A stretch of 64,000 nt of DNA from Tamarix chinensis (Eukaryota; Streptophyta; Magnoliopsida; Caryophyllales; Tamaricaceae), in NCBI GenBank assembly GCA_030549775.1, contig CM060175.1, forward strand, positions 37,880,318 to 37,944,317, read 5' to 3'. A model generated the notes under the pieces. The model was given only the letters and a program-made list of their open reading frames with translations, did no database searches and had not been told where the DNA came from. Positions within the stretch are counted from its first letter, which is position 1, and every line of letters starts with the position of its first letter. Shown in pieces: positions 44,405-56,849 of this stretch. A program made the translations under genes and the position numbers.

Positions 44405-45340
44405 TTTGGTTCATTTTTGCCTATATTTTTACAGATGAAGGTGACATGGAACAGGGAGCAATTAGCCAATGCCTAAAAAAATGCATGTGGTGAGATTGCA
44501 TAGTGTCTCTAAGGACATTATATCCGATTGAGACTCTAGGTTCTTGTTTAATTTTTGGTAGAAGTTGCAAGCTGTCTTTGGTACCTAATTGAAGATGAGT
44601 ATGACTTTTCACTCAGCTATGGTTGGTCAGATAAAGATGACATTTTTCAAGCATGTGTGCTAGAATTTTTGGAATTTGGGAAGAGTGTTTGGACTTGATC
44701 AAGTTTTTATACAATAATAATTAACATACTAGAATCATGATGACACCTTTCAAAGCTTTGTATTGGAGGAAATGTTCTAGTCCCTCGTGTTGGAACAACT
44801 TTAGTTAAACACTTGTGTTTGGACCCAAGTTGATTGAGGAGACAACTACGAACATCAGTTTAATTCTAACCCAAATGAGAGTAGCCCAAGGTCGACAAAA
44901 GAGCTACACAAATCAGAAAAATGGACTAATGGTTACAAGGTGGGCAATAAAGTCCTTTTAAGGGATTCTCCCACCAAAGGAATCAAAGGTTTGGTAGGAA
45001 GGGTAAGCTTATTCTGAGGTACATTCGACCATATGAGATTCTACACCATGTTAGGGAAGTCGCTTATTACTTAGCTCCACCAATGAAATTATTGCATGTC
45101 CACAACGACTTCCACATATCGTAACTAAAGAAGTACCTAGTGGATCCTTCATATGTTATCTGACCTAAGTCACTAGAGCTCAATGAATCTTTGACGTATG
45201 AAGAGCAACTAATGAGCATTCTAGATACAAAGCCAAGAGATATATGTAAAAAGACTGTTCCATTGGTAAAATTTCCATGGTCATGACATAGTACAAACGA
45301 GGCTGCAAGGGTAGCCAAGGAATAAATTCATGCTACATAC
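44405..45340 (+). pseudogene. pol: C integrase core and C-terminal part
   Basis: After G the text resumes with MKVTWNREQLANA, then RLHSVSKDIISD, stop, DSRF with the second catalytic Asp, and VGQIKMTFFK where the family has the glutamate-bearing GQSERT. Further on: RFGRKGKLILRYIRPYEILH, VREVAYYLAPPMKLLHVHND, LKKYLVDPSYVI, ESLTYEEQLMSILDTK and KKTVPLVKFPW. These are textbook Tekay/Del C-terminal landmarks. Several stops. Confidence 0.9.
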
Positions 45341-45489
45341 CTAAAGTAATTTTTGGGGCTTATTAACTTATTGTAATTCTTTTCTCTAAGGGGGTAGTAA
45401 CAAATTTTCTATAATGTGAATATGATGTGTGTTTTACCATATGTGTAGTGATGTGATTAGATTGTTATAAGTTACGGAGATGCAGTCTC

Positions 45490-45505
45490 TTTAAAGGGGT
45501 AGTAT
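45490..45505 (+). other. C polypurine tract
   Basis: AAAGGGGTAGTAT directly precedes the 3' LTR start. A similar AAGGGGGTAGTAA at 45388-45400 is a second purine tract about 100 bp upstream. Confidence 0.75.
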
Positions 45506-48500
45506 TGTAATACTCCATATTTTTAGAAAATGTTGAATGAGAATTATATCAAGTTTTGGGCATTTGATTTTGATTAGGTGTTATGATTTGGTTTGAAGGA
45601 ATTTGTGATTTGAAATAAGGTTGGAAAATGGAGCTTATTGAGTTTTTACGGCAAAATGATTGACCGGTTTGTCGTTTTCAACAAAATGGGTTTTCTCAAG
45701 TAAAGCGGTTGACTAATTTATATAACAGTCGTTTAGGAGGCCTAAACCAATCGATTGGTTCATCAAGCTAGGAATAGTTTTTGAACTCGATTTTTCTAGA
45801 AAATTTTTTATATTAAAATTAAACATTTCCAACCCATGCTAAATTGTCCCTAAGAGATTCTTAACGTTTTTAATGATGCATTTAGCCCAAAATATTGTCA
45901 CAAATCAATCTAGAGGTTGATTGGTATATTTGAGGATGAGAGATAACCTTAGCCTTGTCTTCTATCACCTCTTTCTTCTACACAATTCTAAGATCAATGG
46001 TTTGATATCAGGCATGATTCTGAGTAGCTAGAATATTCCTTCAATGACGACCTTCCACTACCTCTCCTATGAATTCTATTATTGGCCTAATTGACCTCCA
46101 TTTTCCATAAAATATCATTTGAGCTCTCAAAAATTGATCAGAATCTCTTTGATAAAATTCATCCATTTAGATCAAATTTAAATGGTAAAAAATTAGGATT
46201 TCAAAATGTTCCTAAACCCTCTATGATTCCTCTTGAATGATTAGCTATAAATAACCCCAATTATTCCTTTTATTCACCTTTATTTCGGCCCCAAAAATAC
46301 ATAACTCTCTATATTCACCCTCTTCCTTCCTACACCTTGAACCTTGTAATCGATTCTATGCATTATTTTGATCCTTTCTTTAGCTCTCTCTTGTTTTAAT
46401 TATTAATTAAGAAAGATTTGGACTAAGGAACAAGGTTGAGGGGTTCAACTGAACATTCCCTATATTTTACTTTAGGTGTTATATCTCCTTCTTTCCTTTA
46501 TATTTCGAGTTCAAAAATTAATAAGGTTTTGTATGAAATTATAATTTAAAGATTTTATTTTAAGATTCAAAAAGTTGAGATTTTCAAAAATTGGAAATTC
46601 TAGTTTGAGGAAAATTTTGCCTACATTAAGTCAATGATTCTTGCTTCTAAAATGGTTTTTGAGTATTCCTACATGATATAAGTTCCTTTTAGTTAATCTT
46701 GTATGTTGGCATGAATCTATATACCTTTTAGAGTTGATTTAGATGGGTTGATTATAAATTTTGAGTAAAAGACATGAACCTTGATAAAAATAGGATATAA
46801 TGATTATATAAAAGTTATACGAGTTAATTTGATTGGAAATATGCTACACTATGTTAATAATTATTCTGATGTGATTATTGATGATTTATAATTATGAATT
46901 TGCATGAAAAAAATGGTTTGATACTATTATAGGACAAACCAATATAATGGTTTGGTTAAACCAATCAACTAGCACCTCAAATAATCGAGTGGTTGACCTA
47001 ACCCATTTATTGGTAAGCCGGTAGAGACCTTGGTCTAGCTCTTTGTTTAAACCCATCGATTGGTTTGGCAATATCGATCAACTAGTCTATGAATAGTCAA
47101 TTGGTTTCCCAATCCAAGTGATAGGTTTGAGGAAAATCATAGTATAGTCAAGTCAAACCGTATAACTACTTGACCCAATCCAATCGACTTGTTGGTGCAA
47201 CCAATCCACTAGTTGGGCCAAACCTATCACTTGGTTTTTATGATTTATTTTCTTTTAGTTTGGTTATGCCTTGAGGATAAGTTTGGGATTGTCCTATGAT
47301 TATTAATGGGATAAAATACATATTTTATCATGGTTAATGGTTAATGAAATGATTAAATGGATCATAATTTATGACATACTTTATGAGTATTGTAAAGGCT
47401 AAATAGGTGTACCAATTATTAAATGTGATGGTTTTAACAACAGTAATGAAGTATGACTTAAGCCTAAATAAAATATATGATGGGTATGAATAATATTGGA
47501 TAAGGATAAATGGAAACCCCATATGGTTGGGGAAATAGGAAGGATTGATATGGAATAAAGTTGGAAATGTTTTGTTTGTTCTTGTATGGGCTATGTATGA
47601 TCACTTATCCTCATGATTTATATACTAATCATGCAAAGCAAAAGATAATCGAGTTGTGTATGGAACTAGATTACTCGATCCTCGATTAGCAACTGGGGGT
47701 TAGTCTACCTTTAGGCGTTATTGGTGCCTCCAGGGGGGATCCATAGAGGTCCTAGTGCCTTACCTATTATTAACAGTAATGATGCACTAGAAGGTATTGA
47801 TACTACAGGGTCTAGTTACCTAGGTGGTTTTCTTTAGTCTGGACTTACATCTATATTGGTTAGCTTTGGCTTGGAATTATGTCGATTATGGAGAATAGCT
47901 TGGGCCTAGAATTGTATTCACTTTGATGATTGGCTTTAACCTATATTTCATATACCATTTGAATATGTTTCTATGGTATGTGAGACCATGAGGTGGTGCA
48001 CAGTCCATCCCTCAATAATAAAAAATATGGTCAATAAGTAATTTGATGATAAATACGAGGATAATGAATAAGTGAATATGAATAATTAGATGAGGATGGG
48101 AACTGGTTAGATGAGAAAGAAAATAAAAGTTAGCTTGGTCACTCTATTAATGGCTTAAGCGACTAATTGGTTATTAAATGATATATTGGCTGGATGTTGA
48201 TCTATGTCATATATAAATAGGAAAATGTTATAATCTAAAGGATTAAGCCATTGGAAATAAACCCTAGTGGTGCTTGGATTTAATCTACAAGTACATGTGT
48301 AAGTACCTATGTGATTATATTGTGAAACTAGGCATGATATATTCTGCATTTATGGAGTATGCATGTTAGTATGTTTTGGTGTATTCCTGCCTTTACATAT
48401 ATTTCATTATAATGATGCATGTTGAATATTTTATCCACATATATGATATAATTTGCATACTTATGTTTCCATTGAGAGAGTAACTCGGCTTACTAAGTAT

Positions 48501-48990
48501 GTAGCATAGTGATGTACATGTTTGATTCTTCATCTGCTCATTCCCACGAGCATAAGGCCATGTGCAAGTGTTAGGGGATGGCTAGTAGTTGGACTGCCCA
48601 ATTTGGGTTTGAGGCTTGAGAGCGTGGATATCCAGAGATTTTTGTAGGGTTCGTGGCTAACTCTGGATAGTGTTTTGGGGCTACACCTTAATTTCATTTT
48701 AGTATAGCCCTATACTTTTAACTAATTATGTTCTTGTATTGATTTGGTTAGGGACTCACGAGGTGCTTGATGTAAACAATCTTTTAATTGTTATGTAGCT
48801 TAAATTCATGCACTTTACTATTTTGAAATTGGTTTGTTGGTTTAAGCCTTGTTTCTGATATGGAGTTGGCAGTGTATGTTTATCTTGTGTTAGGTACAGT
48901 GGTAACACCCTAATTTTCTTAGGTGTATTTTTTAGATTATGCACTATTTTTAAATGAAAATTTTCTGTAGTGAAAAATAGGATTGTCACA
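45506..48990 (+). mobile_element. C 3' LTR, 3485 bp
   Basis: It starts TGTAATACTCC and ends GATTGTCACA, followed by the GAAAA duplication. It matches 29180-30243 plus 35068-37445 along its length and lacks the LINE. Two clusters of the palindromic word family lie at 45655-45770 and 46930-47240. Confidence 0.9.
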
Positions 48991-48995
48991 GAAAA

Positions 48996-49400
48996 GGGCA
49001 TGAAACCCCTCATGGAATGGTCCACATCCCATAGGCTCTCTACTTCTATGCTTGAAGCTCTACCACCATGTGTCTACACTTCCCCTCAGGTAATATACAA
49101 CCACGTTAACCCTCTTGTCCAAAGGGCAACCACATGCTATGAAGGTCTTCCCCATGTCTCTGACCAATCTTTCCATAATGTAAGGGTCCTTACCGTCAAA
49201 GACCGGTGGGTGGCGTTTCCTAACCCTCCTGAACCAATCCTCCATAACTAGTGAAAGTTCTGGTTCCAATGGTGGTTGTGGGGCTTGGATATAACCTTCC
49301 TTGTACGCTCTGACGGTCTCCATGAAACACTCGATATGCTCATAAAGGAGGTTAGTGGTCACTAATTTTTAAAGACTTGTTGCAATCAAAGGAAATCCAT
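48996..49400 (-). pseudogene. gag: D gag N-terminal part
   Basis: From about 49362 leftwards: MTTNLLYEHIECFMETVRAY, EGYIQAPQPPLEPELSLVME, PPVFDGKDPYIMERLVRDMG and VVVYYLRGSVDTWW, then a stop and RxPMGCGPFHEG up to the C insertion. It matches the C gag start and continues at 29179 on the other side of C. About 100 residues are unbroken. Confidence 0.88.
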
Positions 49401-49723
49401 TATCATGGACTAAGATTAGAACAACAAATCAACAAAAAGGTTCATTCTAGCATATTCTCCAACACACACTAGCTTATAAACATTCTAGGTTTGAAAAAAT
49501 CTTTATTTTCAACTAAATACTTGAAGAATTAGGAAATATTTTTAAAATAATCTATGGTGTCCATTAAAATAATGTATGATAGAATTTTGTTTTGAAAAAC
49601 TCTAATATTAACCTGTGCAACTAGCTTACACAAATTAAGATGGGAAAATATTTTTAGAAAGCTTTGATGCCAACCTATGGTGTCAACAATAAACGTCAAG
49701 AATGATTATTTTCTTAAAATAAT
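49401..49723 (-). other. D leader between primer site and gag
   Basis: About 320 bp of AT-rich sequence without coding content separates the primer site and gag. Confidence 0.5.
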
Positions 49724-49744
49724 GCTCTGACACCACTATGTAAC
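49724..49744 (-). other. D primer site and inner end of its 5' LTR
   Basis: The minus strand reads TGGTGTCAGAGC (49735-49724), one base from the initiator-Met-tRNA complement. Three bases away the LTR end reads GTTACA (plus strand TGTAAC from 49739). Only about six LTR bases remain before E begins. Confidence 0.75.
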
Positions 49745-51060
49745 TATAATACCCCCAAACCTTTATTTTAGTTTTTAAGAATAAAATAATGAATCACTGA
49801 ATAAGATTTGATTAATTAAATAACCTAAGATAAATTATAAATAAATTATAATAATTTCTAAATTAATGAAAAAATTTTGTTATTATTAATTTTTATTTTC
49901 CTTAAAACAACAAAAAACCTTAAACACTCAATTATTATTATTCATTTTCATTTTCCTTTTTTTCTTTTCTCCTTTGCTTCCATCTTTTTCTTTCTTTTCT
50001 TTCTTTTTTTCTCTTCTTTTCTCCCTTCCTTCAGCTTGCTGGGTTGTGCCTAACGGTGGCCCAGCTTCCCCTCCCTCTCCTCTCTCCTTTCTCCTTTCCT
50101 CAACCCAATCTCCTTCCTTTTTTTTCTCTCCCCAAACAGAACTAACCAACACTTCTACCCCCTCTTTTCCCTTTCTCTCCCTCTATTTTTCCCTTCTTTC
50201 CCCTTCTACCCCTATCTTCTTCCTCCAATATGCGCAACTCCTATGCATGACTACACATCACAGCCTTCCCCACCCCACTCTTCCTCCTTATTTCCCTTTT
50301 TTGGCCATATAGGGAATACAACAGGCATGTCCCTGCATGGTCCCCCGTGCAAGCTCCCTCTCCTCAAACCTACCCTCCCTGATCCTACAAAACTTATCCC
50401 CTACCATGTCCCCTACATAGATGTATCGGCCTACACACCGGCTAGTAGCCACCGAGTCCCCCTTTGTCATCTTCCCCTTCTTGCCCACTTCCTCTCTCCC
50501 CTAAACCTAGAAAAATCCCACCCTACACCCTTTTCCCCCTCTTTTTTCTACCAATCCTCTCCCCTAGCCCTTTCTATCATCGCCCAAATAAACATCGCAC
50601 TAGGCGTCACCAGGCCACGCCGCCGACACTAGTGCCTCCCTTCCTCTTCCGTACACCACCCTACACCCAATGAGTCACTACCCTTCCCTTCCTTACCCTT
50701 CCTCTTCTCTCCCCACATATACAAAGTGGGCAGCTAGCTGCCCTTTTTCACAGTCCTCCACTGCCAATGATACTATACGTCGCCACCATCGCTGCCATCA
50801 CAAACCCTCCTTGTCTCCCTTCCTTTCCCACACCTCCACTTCTCCTTTTCCCCCTTTCATTCCTTTCCTTTCCTTTTCTCTTCCATTTGGGCACTACTGC
50901 CTCCACCACCTTGCCGCCACCATGAGGCCACCACCACTACCGTAAACCACCTAAATAAGGGAATTGCACCACCTAAGAAACCCTATCTTCCCTCACTTTT
51001 TCTAGCCATAAAAATCCCTCCTTTGCATGTCCATCACTACCACCACCACCACTAACTCAC
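49745..51060 (+). mobile_element. E: long LTR of the F/G type, left part
   Basis: It starts TATAATACCCCCAAACC, is AT-rich for about 190 bp, then enters a CT-rich island, the layout of F and G. It is cut at 51061 by B2. Its opposite strand bias to the D LTR supports a separate insertion. Its own right end was not found, so the exact start (49745 or 49739) is uncertain. Confidence 0.55.
49945..51055 (+). other. CT-rich island of E
   Basis: Over 1 kb of the plus strand is CT-rich. The overlapping short open frames share proline/serine/leucine composition and no domain. Confidence 0.75.
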
Positions 51061-51939
51061 TATAATACCCCATATTTTTTAAATCTAATTTTAGTAAGTT
51101 TAATGATTTTATTATCGCAATTTGATATAAACATTTAATTGTTTTAATTTTGATTCATTTTATCGATTTATCAACGATTTTGACTTCATATTTGAATTTA
51201 ATTAATTTTTGTCATTACGGATCATTCTAGATAAATTCGTTCATAACCATGATTTTATTATATTTATATGATTTCAATTTTTGGTTAAAAATATGTATTT
51301 CTATTCTTTCTCGTATTTCAATTTTTAATATTTTAGATTCATTTTCAATTACAACTTTTTCATATGATTATTACTTTATTTTGGAGTTATATTTTATTAA
51401 TGATATATATATATATATTATTTAAATTATAAAAGTTCCATTTAAAATAGTTAAATTTATTTTAATAATGTTATCCGTATAAAATATATTTGCCTTTAAA
51501 TTTATACATATCCGATGTCGTTAATATCTTTGGAAAGTTATAATTTAAAAAGATCTTTGAATCTTATTTATGGATTTCTTTCTTAAATTAATTTTCTTCT
51601 ATTTTATCCTTTTTTGTTTAAAAAGACCTGTTTTGGAAATTATTTAAATTAATCTCGGTTAATTAGAATTTGACTTAAATATTTTCTTATGTGCTTTTAA
51701 ATAATTTTTTTGAGGTCTTATAATGTATTTTTGTAAATAAAATAAATATTTACGTCCATTGATAAATTCTTCTGAAAATATTTCTGAAATTCTTTATATA
51801 CCTCTTATATCGATCTTAATTCATCGGATCCTTACGAAATGATTTTTGATTAAATAAATTTTAGATAAAATTTTCTCACAAAAGTTTTAGATATTTAATA
51901 TTTCTTTGTATAGGTTTATTTGCAAAAAAAAAAGAAAAA

Positions 51940-52300
51940 TAAAAAATCCTGACCGACCCCATCTTTCCTCTTCCTTTTCCTTTTCTCTCTTCCTCTCTCC
52001 CTTATCTTCTTTTTCTCTTTCCCGGTCGCGCTCCCTACATCTGAGCTCAACCTCTACCTTCTCCTTCTCCCTACTCCTCCATGCCAATTGACCTCCAGCC
52101 GACCACCTGCCATCACCGGCGACACATAACAGCAATTGCCACATGCCACCACAACAGTAGCAGTCACAAAAATAGTAGCAGTAGTGGGGAGCAGCAAGTC
52201 AAGCCGCCATCCGACCATGACAAGCTTCGCTGGCTGCCGGTGAGTGGTCTGCAGCCTTCTGGAGAATCTTGCCCAACCTTCACCTATCCCGATTTGTTAG
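51940..52300 (+). other. CT-rich island of B2
   Basis: About 360 bp of CT- then CAG/CCA-rich DNA is followed directly by GGTATAAATTT. The open frames across it on both strands follow composition. Confidence 0.65.
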
Positions 52301-52310
52301 TTTTGTTAGG

Positions 52311-52317
52311 TATAAAT
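52311..52317 (+). promoter_or_regulatory. Candidate TATA box of the B LTR
   Basis: TATAAAT follows the island; CCTAACCC lies about 20 bp downstream. The same pair (TATAAAT then AAACCCTAAC) is at 57784 in B3. A conserved splice-donor-like GGTATAAAT is the alternative reading. Confidence 0.4.
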
Positions 52318-54164
52318 TTTTAAAAAATCCTAACCCTTATTTTGATTAATTGAGTACGAATTAGCTTATGATAAGTTAAATTTATTGTTTATTTATGTAT
52401 ATATATATTGTATAATTGATTTAGAGTGGTTAATTATAGTGTCTTTGGTTAATTTGTGAAAATTGGATTTTTGACTAGGTTATGCCTGAATTTTTTGGAT
52501 TCATCCGATTAAGCTTTTTTGGGTAAATTAATTTTACATTACGCTTTAAAATGTATATAATTTCATGTTGGAACTATCAAGTTAGGAATGTTGGGTAGAA
52601 TTCATCGGAATTGACTTTCTAGGTCAAAATCCATGTGTAATGAAATTGAGTTGCATTATTGAGTTGTTTCACTCAATTGATTTTATAATATCATTTGAAA
52701 TATGTTTAATATAATATTAGAATTGTTGATTTGGAAAAATTGTGTAAAATTGATCAAAATTGCATTTTTAGGTCAAAACTCTTATGGGTCTAAATTGGAT
52801 TGTGTAATCGGGTTTTTTTATTTAATCGATTATATAATTTACATTAGAATACATTTAAATGGAATTTTGAAGTGTCAATTTAAATATTTTAGCAATATTT
52901 GACCGGATTTGTATTCCGGACTCAAAAACTTTAATTATGCTAAATTGGGTATTTCTTTTATTGGTATTGATTATATGATATGTTATAAAATATGTCTAAT
53001 TGCATTTTTTGAGCATTAAATTTAAATAAATTATTAAAATTGAAGCAAATTGCATTTTTGAACCTAAAACACTAGATTACAAGTAAAATTATGAAATTGG
53101 TTATTTGTATAGTTATTTTTATAAAATTGAATTTATATAAATAGTTGAAATGGTCTTAATTTCATTATAACATCTTCAATTGGTCTTAATGATTTGAATT
53201 ATCTGAGTTTGTGTCTTAGGCTTTGAAACCCTAATTTCGGAAACTAATTATCTTGAATTAGCTACTTGGAGTATTATTTTGTTGAAATTGATTATCTAGA
53301 TTTATCTAAAATTAGTTTAATTGTGTTTTAAAACTATCAATTTGAAGGGATTTGGTCATTTCGTTGTTTGGGCATTTAAAATCCAAATTTTCGGAGATGG
53401 TTGTATAAAATTTATTGCGCTGTGTCTTTTACCTAATCGATTTCCAACTTTAATTTTAAATCATGTGAATTTTACTATTATGTTATTAGGTTAGATTGGT
53501 TCTCTAACAATGGTTAGTTTGCCTCTTTACTCGTAAAACCTAATGAGTAAGTCATTTGCTATAAAATGAACTTATGATCTATTATCCTTTCCCCGACTTT
53601 TCAAATCAATTTGAAATGTCCCAAGTGATATGTGTTAAACCCGATTTGATTGATACTTAATCTGAAATCTTAATAGAGCAACACTTGCGAGTCCTAGGTT
53701 TCGGACGCGTTTTTCAAGAAAAATCGTTTGTGTCTCCCTATGTTGATTTAATTATAATAATTGAGTTATTAATTGATAAGATAGTTTCTAACACAGTTCT
53801 GATTTTCATTGGTGATCTAGGATAACTTTCTCTTGGATTGTCGAGCTCTTGATAGCTCTCTCTTTCTCAATTTTCTTAACTAACTTCGGATTTAGGTAAG
53901 TCATTACTTACCTTTACTTATGATGGAATCTCGATGTATGTCTACTTGGAGTGGAAGGTGATGAGTATGATTATCAAATATTTAATCATGTCAAACGTAT
54001 GTTGTGTTCTGTGTGGTAATTGTATGTATGTATGAGTTTATAGCCTCAATGCAAATGTGTGTTAGTATGGCGCTTGAATATTGTATGTATGTGAGTATGT
54101 GAAGGGTTGAGTATGGATTGAAATTGCATGATATCTTATGATGTATTTTATGCCATGGAATTAT

Positions 54165-54335
54165 TTGGCTCTAATGCCACTTGAAATTAATTAGCTTTAA
54201 TGCCACATAAATTAGTTCAGCTTTAATACCCCTAGAATCGATCGACTTTAATTCCACTTGTACTGGATCAGCTTTAATGCCGCTTGAAATTTATCAGCTT
54301 TAATGCCGCTTGGCTTTAATGCCACTTGAAATTGA
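54165..54335 (+). repeat. 26-bp tandem array in B2, six to seven units
   Basis: TTAATGCC-type anchors at 54172, 54198, 54224, 54249, 54275, 54301 and a short-stepped one at 54317. B1 carries about four counterparts at 5610-5725. Confidence 0.9.
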
Positions 54336-54424
54336 TATAATAATAGAAATTCATTGAATTGATGGATGTGAGCTAAGTGATATTATGTGGTCCTAATTTA
54401 TAATTGGTTAAATCCTTGAATAAA

Positions 54425-54645
54425 ATATTAATCACTTAAAGTGAAAGATCTTGAGTTGGGACTTGTATTACTCGGGGTAGCTATCTGAGTTAGGTTTGGT
54501 ATTCACTTGGTACTATTCCGGTGTTTTTCTCTTCTATGATCCCTGGTGCCTTATGAGGTCCGAAGATGCCCTCTTCTACTCTATAGGTATCCCAATATAT
54601 TTCAGCTCTATAGGGGGTATGCATACTTAAGTGATTAGGTGTCCT
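54425..54645 (+). other. Shared LTR block in B2
   Basis: CACTTAAAGTGAAAGATCTTG and, farther on, AGGGGGTATGCATACTTAAG match F and G in order. Confidence 0.75.
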
Positions 54646-55060
54646 ATTTATTAGTGTCCTGGTTACATTTGTGGGCTAGCTGGCTAGGGCTAGTACTGTT
54701 CGAGTACTAGATTAGTTGTTATGATCACTTTGAGTCTCTGTCCTCAATATAATATAATTAAATGGTTGTGATCGTGATAAAGAAATATAATAATGAATTA
54801 TTTCCATTAGCTCTTGGACTTTATATTTCTATTTCCTACACATGTCTCTTGGTTATCTCTTACAATAGCGTGGCCATATGATGCATGACCATACTCAATT
54901 ATCACGTGGTCAATTATTTAAATTGTATGTGGGCCTTAGGTGCAGAATGCTATCTTCTAGGGTAGTGTGTGTTACTCAGCATGTGACTGTGATTTATTGT
55001 ATGCTTGTACCCTATGTATTGTCATGTATTATAAGCATGAATCTGCGACACTAGTTTTTA

Positions 55061-55300
55061 TATATGTATCACATGTATGATCGAACATGTGTTATTATAT
55101 AAGTAGAATGGTGTATGTATAGCATGTGTAATTAAACATGGGTTATTATATGAGTGGGATGGTATATGTATCACATGTATGATTGAGCATGTGTTATTAT
55201 ATGAGTATGATGGTGTATGTATTGCATGCATAATCAACCATGAATTATTGTATGAGTGGAATGGTGCATTTATCATAGTATAATTGAGCATGAGTATTGT
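55061..55300 (+). repeat. 51-bp tandem array in B2, about 4.6 units
   Basis: ATGTATCACATG-type anchors at 55064, 55115, 55166, 55217 and 55268: an exact 51-bp step. 51 is divisible by three, so the minus strand gives a fortuitous repetitive open frame. Confidence 0.92.
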
Positions 55301-55894
55301 AAGCTAAATATTGCCATATCTTTTGTGTATTTTGTTTCCTTCCTTGAGTAGGGTAGTCTTGTTTTACTCAGTATTGGACCCGTACTAATACTACCTTGGT
55401 TGATGGCGGGGAGCAGACCTCTTATGTAGGTTTGAGATTGGATATTGTTTTTGGGTTGAAGAATTGGCTTGAGAGAGTAGGTTATCCGAAGTATGATTAA
55501 TCGGAATTTGTCTTTGTTTACTTGTATTTATTTTGGAAGTTTTCAAGTGTTTTATTAAAATTTCAAGGGAGTTGTAATTGGATTTTAATTTTCTATTACT
55601 TTGATAATCTTTTAAAATCTAGGATTATTTCACAGGTTCCGCTGATTTATTCGGAAATGATTTTATTTAGTGAAATTGTTCACTTCTCATCTTCATGTGG
55701 ATATCTCATTATGAGAGTTTATCCTCACTGCATACACGTTGCTTGAATTTTGTTGGACAGGCTTTAGCCTTGTATCTAGCATGAGATAGATGGTAGACAT
55801 TTATCTTGTATTAGGTGTGGCGGTCAATTTCCCCAAATCCTATTTTAGCTTCAGCATTATTCTTTTAAACGAAATTTTTTAGGAGGGTGTTACA

Positions 55895-56596
55895 CTCACC
55901 TACTGCCCTTTCTGGTTATACATGTCTCCCTCTTACTTGTTTAATGTATTTTTTTTAATAAATTATCATCATCATCATCAACATCATTATTAATATTTTG
56001 TTAAGAAAATAAGGAAAAAAGGAAAAAGAGGTAGGAAGAAGGTAAAGTGACCTAGTTGATACTCTCTTTATAGGTATTGAATAAACATCTCCCTATGAGG
56101 AGGCATAGGATTCTTACTTCAAGGCCTGATCCCAACTAGGTAAGGATATAGTTAAGATTCAATGTTGTGTTATGAATCTTATGTGTATGGGTGTATTGGT
56201 ATGTTATGTGTAAATATGTGTATGTAAATTATGTGTGTGCCCAGCTTGGCTTGTAAGAAGCTAAGGTATAGTGAGCATGATTTCAGTTATGTGTTATATG
56301 TGCGGTTAGAACTTGCTATGGATGGACATGTTTGTATGTATGGTTGAATATTAATATATGCATGCTTAGATGCCTTAGGTGGGACTTGAGTGGATATGAG
56401 AGACTAAAGAAAATAAAGAGGGTGGAGTGAGTGAGGTGATATGTGGGGAATTTCCTAATTGTCTCATGAAATATAGTAGAGAAAATAAACATTAAAAAAT
56501 TAAATTAAGGGTTAGTGTAAAATCTTACATAGGAATTGTGAGCCTTACATAGGGGTTGTGTACTTTGAATAGGAGGAAATATTTATGCTAGGAAAT
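55895..56596 (+). mobile_element. E, continuation after B2
   Basis: The CTCAC duplication is followed by the end of the CT-rich island and then AT-rich DNA with an (ATC)n run at 55965-55980. No terminal CA or primer site is seen before the CACTA-like end. Confidence 0.5.
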
Positions 56597-56849
56597 CACT
56601 ACAAAATTTATGACTTATGCCAACAGAAATTTAGTCACAGATTTTTTTTCTGTTGGCAAAAGTTACTAATACCAACAGATTTTTTTTGTGGGCAATGAAG
56701 AAAGTTTCCCCTACAGAAAATTTTTATCTAATGGTAATAGTATGTTATGCTAACAGATCTTTTGCCTACTTTTATATCTGTGGATATTAGTAACATTGTA
56801 CCAACAAAACTAATACCCACTTATATATCTGTTGGTATTAGTAACGTTG
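56597..56849 (+). mobile_element. CACTA/Spm-like terminus with subterminal repeats
   Basis: CACTACAAAATTTATGAC matches the plant CACTA terminus form. Within 250 bp the word CCAACAGA and its inverse TCTGTTGG occur repeatedly (about 56622, 56650, 56673, 56750, 56826), several followed by TATTAGTAAC. Such two-orientation subterminal words are the transposase-binding pattern of CACTA elements. The opposite TAGTG end was not found, and no transposase is visible. Confidence 0.7.

Larger units (their letters stand above)
29180..48990 (+). mobile_element. Element C: complete Tekay/Del-like retrotransposon span with nested L1c and G
   Basis: Both LTRs, primer site, gag, protease, RT, integrase and polypurine tract are present in the right order. 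The target duplication GAAAA is found at 29175-29179 and 48991-48995. The gag of D reads into C on both sides, which independently proves the insertion. The two LTRs have visibly diverged, so C is not a recent insertion. Confidence 0.92.
51061..55894 (+). mobile_element. B2: 4.83-kb solo LTR with perfect CTCAC duplication
   Basis: It starts TATAATACCCCATATT and ends GGAGGGTGTTACA. CTCAC flanks it at 51056-51060 and 55895-55899. CT-rich E DNA is on both sides. B1 is a second, inversely oriented copy along the whole length, and B3 an internal fragment. No primer site, polypurine tract or polymerase lies inside. Confidence 0.92.

Noticed and set aside
55058..55291. Repetitive minus-strand frame
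   Set aside because: Read-through of the 51-bp array, again a multiple of three.
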